Assembly (NCBI GenBank): GCA_028714915.1
Contig: JAQTLL010000003.1
Coordinates: forward strand, 186,001 to 250,000
Direction: 5' to 3'
Origin: Sulfuricurvum sp.
Lineage (GTDB): Bacteria > Campylobacterota > Campylobacteria > Campylobacterales > Sulfurimonadaceae
Length of the DNA stretch: 64,000 bases
The notes beneath the pieces were generated by a model. It did not search any database. It was not told where the DNA came from and saw only the letters and a program-made list of their open reading frames with translations. Made by a program: the position numbers and the translations under genes. This document shows, in pieces, positions 61,010 through 64,000 of this stretch (its first letter is position 1; every line of letters begins with the position of its first letter).

Positions 61010-61901
61010 ACACCAATCGCTTTCCGTTTAAGTACGCCACTGAAGAGGTCTCTTGTTTTGAAGGGGCTTGTAGCGTAATTAGTCGTAACGAGCCTTTGCT
61101 ACATTGAACTACAATGCTCGTCACATCAATGGCGATAATCTCACCTGCCTTTCCCTCGCTCTCTTCTTCTTCAAGAGTAAGAGCTTTAATCTTTAATCCC
61201 GACTCGGTGAATATACCAGGCCACGGGGTAAAAGCGCGATAACGATTGTGTATCTCGCGAGCCTCATCAAACGTAATCAGTCCGTCTGATTTGGAGATTT
61301 TCTTACAATGCGATGCTTTTTCATTGTCTTGTGCAACTGCACTATGGCGATCCCAAGTACGTATCACTTCCAGCGTCAAATCGCACGCCATATGAGTCAA
61401 TCGTGTGTATAATGATTCTACCATTTCATCGGGGACAATTTCTAACGTCATTGTTTGAATAATTGCTCCCGTATCAAGTCCTTCATCCATCCACATAGCC
61501 GTCACACCACTCATTTTATCATCATTTAGAAGTGATTGCTGTATTGGACTCGCACCGCGATAGTGCGGAAGTATCGAGGCGTGAAGATTAATACACGGTA
61601 CGTAGTCTAAAATTGCTTTGGGTAATATCTGCCCATATGCCGCTACGACAATCAAATCGCAGGGAATGGTTAAGAGATGCTCAACAATATCCTTATCACA
61701 CAAACGATTGGGCTGATAAATAGGGATATTTTTTTCTTGCACAAAAACTTTTACATTGGGGGGAGTTAAAAGTGCTTTACGTCCTACTGGCTTATCGGGC
61801 TGTGTATACACCGCTACTACTTCTACATCATTGGCATCAACAAGAGTTCGTAAAATCTGAGTTGCATACTCAGGCGTTCCCATAAATATGATACGGGTCA
61901 T
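60990..61901 (-). CDS. fmt: Methionyl-tRNA formyltransferase
   Basis: 303 residues. The folate-binding core [19 protein letters not shown] (catalytic Asn and His) and [10 protein letters not shown], plus the C-terminal OB-like domain. It formylates initiator tRNA. It overlaps proB by four bases. Confidence 0.95.
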   Translation of the reverse strand: MTRIIFMGTPEYATQILRTLVDANDVEVVAVYTQPDKPVGRKALLTPPNVKVFVQEKNIPIYQPNRLCDKDIVEHLLTIPCDLIVVAAYGQILPKAILDYVPCINLHASILPHYRGASPIQQSLLNDDKMSGVTAMWMDEGLDTGAIIQTMTLEIVPDEMVESLYTRLTHMACDLTLEVIRTWDRHSAVAQDNEKASHCKKISKSDGLITFDEAREIHNRYRAFTPWPGIFTESGLKIKALTLEEEESEGKAGEIIAIDVTSIVVQCSKGSLRLITLQAPSKQETSSVAYLNGKRLVCGNTLA

Positions 61902-62668
61902 GAAAGCTCAATCCCTTTAAACAAACTTCCGCCTTTGTGGAAATCTTCAAGTAAAAAAGAGTACGCATCACTCAAATCAAACCCGCTTGCCAAAAACATT
62001 GAACCGCCGCGCTTGAGTAGAAAATCAGCTGCTTTGAGCTTGGTAACGATTCCACCTGTTGCAAAACTATGATTGGGAGTAACTTCCATAATCAGTTCTT
62101 CTTCTGTAATGGACTCAATGCGTGAGCGTACCGCAGCATCTGGATGAGTTCTGGGATCTTTATCATAATAGGCATCAATATCGGAGAGAATAATAAGCAT
62201 ATCGGCACCAAAATGGTGTGCCGCATACGCAGAGAGCTGGTCATTGTCTCCCAACACCAACTCCTCCGTAGCCGTTGCATCGTTTTCGTTGATAATGGGA
62301 ACAACATTATGGACGAGAAGTGTTTCGATGGTGTCTTTAGCTTTTTGAGACTCTTCAGTTGTATTAAAATTAGCGGCAGTTACTAAAATTTGTGAGGGAA
62401 TAAGGTTGTGATGTTCAAACATTTTACGATATTTGTTCATCAATATCGGCTGACCGATAGAAGCAAGCGCTTGTTTATTGGCAAGAATTTTTTTATCAAG
62501 CTTTAGTTCAGTATAGCCTGCAGCCACGGCACCCGATGAAACCAGAATCACTTCATATTTGGTTTTAAGCAAAGCTATAAAATCAACCAAAGCATGCATC
62601 CGATCTTTTGCAATCCGATTTTGCTCACTTAAAACAGCGCTGCCAACTTTTACAACAAGCCGTTTCAT
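61898..62668 (-). CDS. proB: Glutamate 5-kinase, short form without PUA domain
   Basis: 256 residues, about 110 fewer than E. coli ProB because the C-terminal PUA domain is absent, which is normal for several lineages. The amino-acid-kinase motifs [29 protein letters not shown] and [12 protein letters not shown] are present. It makes glutamyl-5-phosphate for proline. Overlaps obg by four bases. Confidence 0.93.
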   Translation of the reverse strand: MKRLVVKVGSAVLSEQNRIAKDRMHALVDFIALLKTKYEVILVSSGAVAAGYTELKLDKKILANKQALASIGQPILMNKYRKMFEHHNLIPSQILVTAANFNTTEESQKAKDTIETLLVHNVVPIINENDATATEELVLGDNDQLSAYAAHHFGADMLIILSDIDAYYDKDPRTHPDAAVRSRIESITEEELIMEVTPNHSFATGGIVTKLKAADFLLKRGGSMFLASGFDLSDAYSFLLEDFHKGGSLFKGIELS

Positions 62669-63759
62669 TTGCGCTCCGACACAACCATTTGATAAAGTGC
62701 GTACGTTAGCGGTTTAATATTAAGGGCGATGGCTGAGGAGATAGGGACGATAAAGGCAGGCAATGCTTTATCATAAAACCCTACATCAAAACTTTCTTGC
62801 TCATACACAGGATAATCGCTGCTAAATCCAAATCGGCTTTTAGTTGCCGCATCCAATTTAACAAGATTCAAAAATGCATTCGTTTTTTCAACTGCTTCTT
62901 CAGGACTCATCGCATCAGCTCGGGTAAGGGCAATAGCATAGTTACGCTCAGCCAATAATGGTGAAAAAGCCACTAACTCTTTTTTAAGTGTTTCATATTG
63001 ATATTCCAGTTCATGATACGACGCTAAATCAATCATAAAGAGCAATGTTTTCGTTCGCTCAATATGACGTAAAAATTTTAGACCCAACCCTTTACCTTCA
63101 GATGCACCGCCGATAATCCCAGGGATGTCTGCCATAATATACGAATCATAATCAATATTAATTTGACCAAGCTTCGGAGTAAGGGTGGTAAATTCATAGT
63201 TTGCCACTTCTGGGCGAGCATTGGAAACAGTTGAGATGAGTGTTGATTTTCCGACATTTGGAAATCCGACAAGACCTACATCCGCAATGAGCTTAAGATC
63301 AAGCTTAACGACTCTGACCGTTTCAGGTTCACCCGGCTGTGCATACATCGGCTTTTGATTGGTAGAGGATTTGAAATGAACGTTTCCAAGTCCGCCTCGT
63401 CCTCCTTCTAAAAATAGAACCTCTTTGCCATCTTCCAGTAAATCCAGTAAAATTTCACCCGTCTCAACATCTACGACTTGTGTTCCCGGAGGGACAACAA
63501 CCACGAGTTTTTGTCCCGCACGTCCAGCCATATTAGAGCCCATACCCGGTTTCCCTTTTTCAGCTTTTAGGTTTTTATTTCCCTGAAAATGAGCTAATGT
63601 ATGTGTATTATTATCAACTCTAAAATAGACATCACCGCCGCGACCACCGTCTCCACCATTTGGCCCACCTTGGAGGACGTATTTTTCACGTCTGAAACCA
63701 ACGCATCCCGCGCCGCCCTTACCTGAAGAGAGGGTGAGTTCTACACTGTCATTAAACAT
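62665..63759 (-). CDS. obg: GTPase Obg/CgtA
   Basis: 364 residues. The glycine-rich Obg fold ([18 protein letters not shown] ... [15 protein letters not shown]) comes first, followed by a G domain with [20 protein letters not shown] and LTRADA. It is a ribosome-associated GTPase needed for 50S assembly. Placed next to rpmA, the usual rplU-rpmA-obg order. Confidence 0.96.
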   Translation of the reverse strand: MFNDSVELTLSSGKGGAGCVGFRREKYVLQGGPNGGDGGRGGDVYFRVDNNTHTLAHFQGNKNLKAEKGKPGMGSNMAGRAGQKLVVVVPPGTQVVDVETGEILLDLLEDGKEVLFLEGGRGGLGNVHFKSSTNQKPMYAQPGEPETVRVVKLDLKLIADVGLVGFPNVGKSTLISTVSNARPEVANYEFTTLTPKLGQINIDYDSYIMADIPGIIGGASEGKGLGLKFLRHIERTKTLLFMIDLASYHELEYQYETLKKELVAFSPLLAERNYAIALTRADAMSPEEAVEKTNAFLNLVKLDAATKSRFGFSSDYPVYEQESFDVGFYDKALPAFIVPISSAIALNIKPLTYALYQMVVSERK

Positions 63760-63857
63760 TGAATATCCTTAGAGGTTGTTTTCTTAAAATTATACTTTGC
63801 TTCGAAAGTCAAAAAATACACTATTAAAAAAATAATATTTTGGAATAAAGTATAAGA

Positions 63858-63878
63858 ATCGAGCACAGAATGCTCGAT
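63858..63878. terminator. Hairpin between rpmA and obg
   Basis: ATCGAGCA (63858-63865) pairs exactly with TGCTCGAT (63871-63878) around a five-base loop, nine bases after the rpmA stop. There is no strong T-tract on the minus strand, so it may be a partial terminator or processing site between rpmA and obg. Confidence 0.5.
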
Positions 63879-63886
63879 GGGGGAAA

Positions 63887-64000
63887 TTAAGCGGCAGGTA
63901 CTACTGAAACTTGTTTACGTTTTTTATCTTTACGCTCGAAAGCAACAACACCATCAACCAACGCATACAATGTGTGATCTTTACCCATACCGATATTTTT
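63887..64000 (-). CDS. rpmA: 50S ribosomal protein L27, C-terminal part
   Basis: The final 37 codons ([25 protein letters not shown] ... VVPAA) and TAA at 63887-63889 lie in the window; the start is beyond the right edge. [14 protein letters not shown] is diagnostic of bacterial L27, which sits near the peptidyl-transferase centre. It is followed by obg. Confidence 0.95.
   Translation of the reverse strand, partial: KNIGMGKDHTLYALVDGVVAFERKDKKRKQVSVVPAA

Overview
The window reads as a chromosomal segment of a Campylobacterota (formerly Epsilonproteobacteria) bacterium. A free-living Sulfurimonas/Sulfuricurvum-type lineage is my inference. It rests on gene orders and protein types: paired ATP synthase b and b' genes upstream of delta-alpha-gamma-beta-epsilon and then a Tol-Pal cluster, ileS-gatA-guaB, a voltage-sensor potassium channel next to a second TrkA-type gene, orphan histidine kinases of the HQWRQPLN type, and an NnrS operon. 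No 16S rRNA is present, so the genus is not proven. I see no CRISPR array, insertion sequence, prophage or integrase.

Layout. 1-262 is the end of an ABC-F gene. 288-653 is a small Met/Gly-rich secreted protein, divergent from a plus-strand operon (876-4620) that encodes a complete NitT/TauT-like ABC importer and NnrS. An exact FNR-type box sits 41.5 bases before its inferred start site. 4627-11038 is a minus-strand run: atpB, small membrane gene, thiE/tenI-like, gatB, potassium channel, TrkA-like, gpsA, Dabb. 11232-16468 holds a cytochrome c, ribF, tlyA, an NDH-2-like flavoprotein and ligA. 16518-22385 is a cell-wall/DNA operon (dapC-type aminotransferase, hypothetical, murC, hypothetical, mutS2, Sel1 protein). 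22434-27401 has a polysaccharide deacetylase, an Ala/Pro lipoprotein, a ThiF-like protein, a 7TMR-DISM histidine kinase, an apparently inactive nitrilase homologue and xseB. 27398-35536 carries metX, metY, guaB, gatA, a 39-residue membrane peptide gene and ileS.

35651-37370 has a CinA-like gene and six tRNA genes (Lys, Glu, Val, Asp, Val, Asp) behind a perfect consensus promoter. 37485-41572 is accessory: a tiny secreted protein, a Cu/Zn-efflux-type permease with a Fur-like palindrome, a glycine-zipper lipoprotein, a LemA/DUF3137 pair and a YigZ-like protein. 41573-44035 is the most disturbed spot: a long hairpin, a degraded second copy of the 5' part of mutY, an orphan barrel-like protein and then intact mutY. 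From 43992 to the right edge, 20 kb runs on the minus strand: rpmA, obg, proB, fmt, birA, parA, parB, atpF', atpF, atpH, atpA, atpG, atpD, atpC, tolQ, tolR, tolA, tolB, pal, cpoB, slyD, a Fis-type protein, fabD, a nitrilase, an MTA/SAH nucleosidase and a TtcA-like protein.

Most of the window is core metabolism and envelope maintenance. The more unusual items are the FNR-box ABC/NnrS operon, the mutY relic and hairpin, the Val-Asp tRNA duplication with compensated acceptor stems, the short gene between ileS and gatA, and four proteins with altered catalytic or metal-binding residues (nitrilase-like, ThiF-like, TtcA-like, Fis/AAA-like). All functional calls come from reading motifs by eye; no database search was run.
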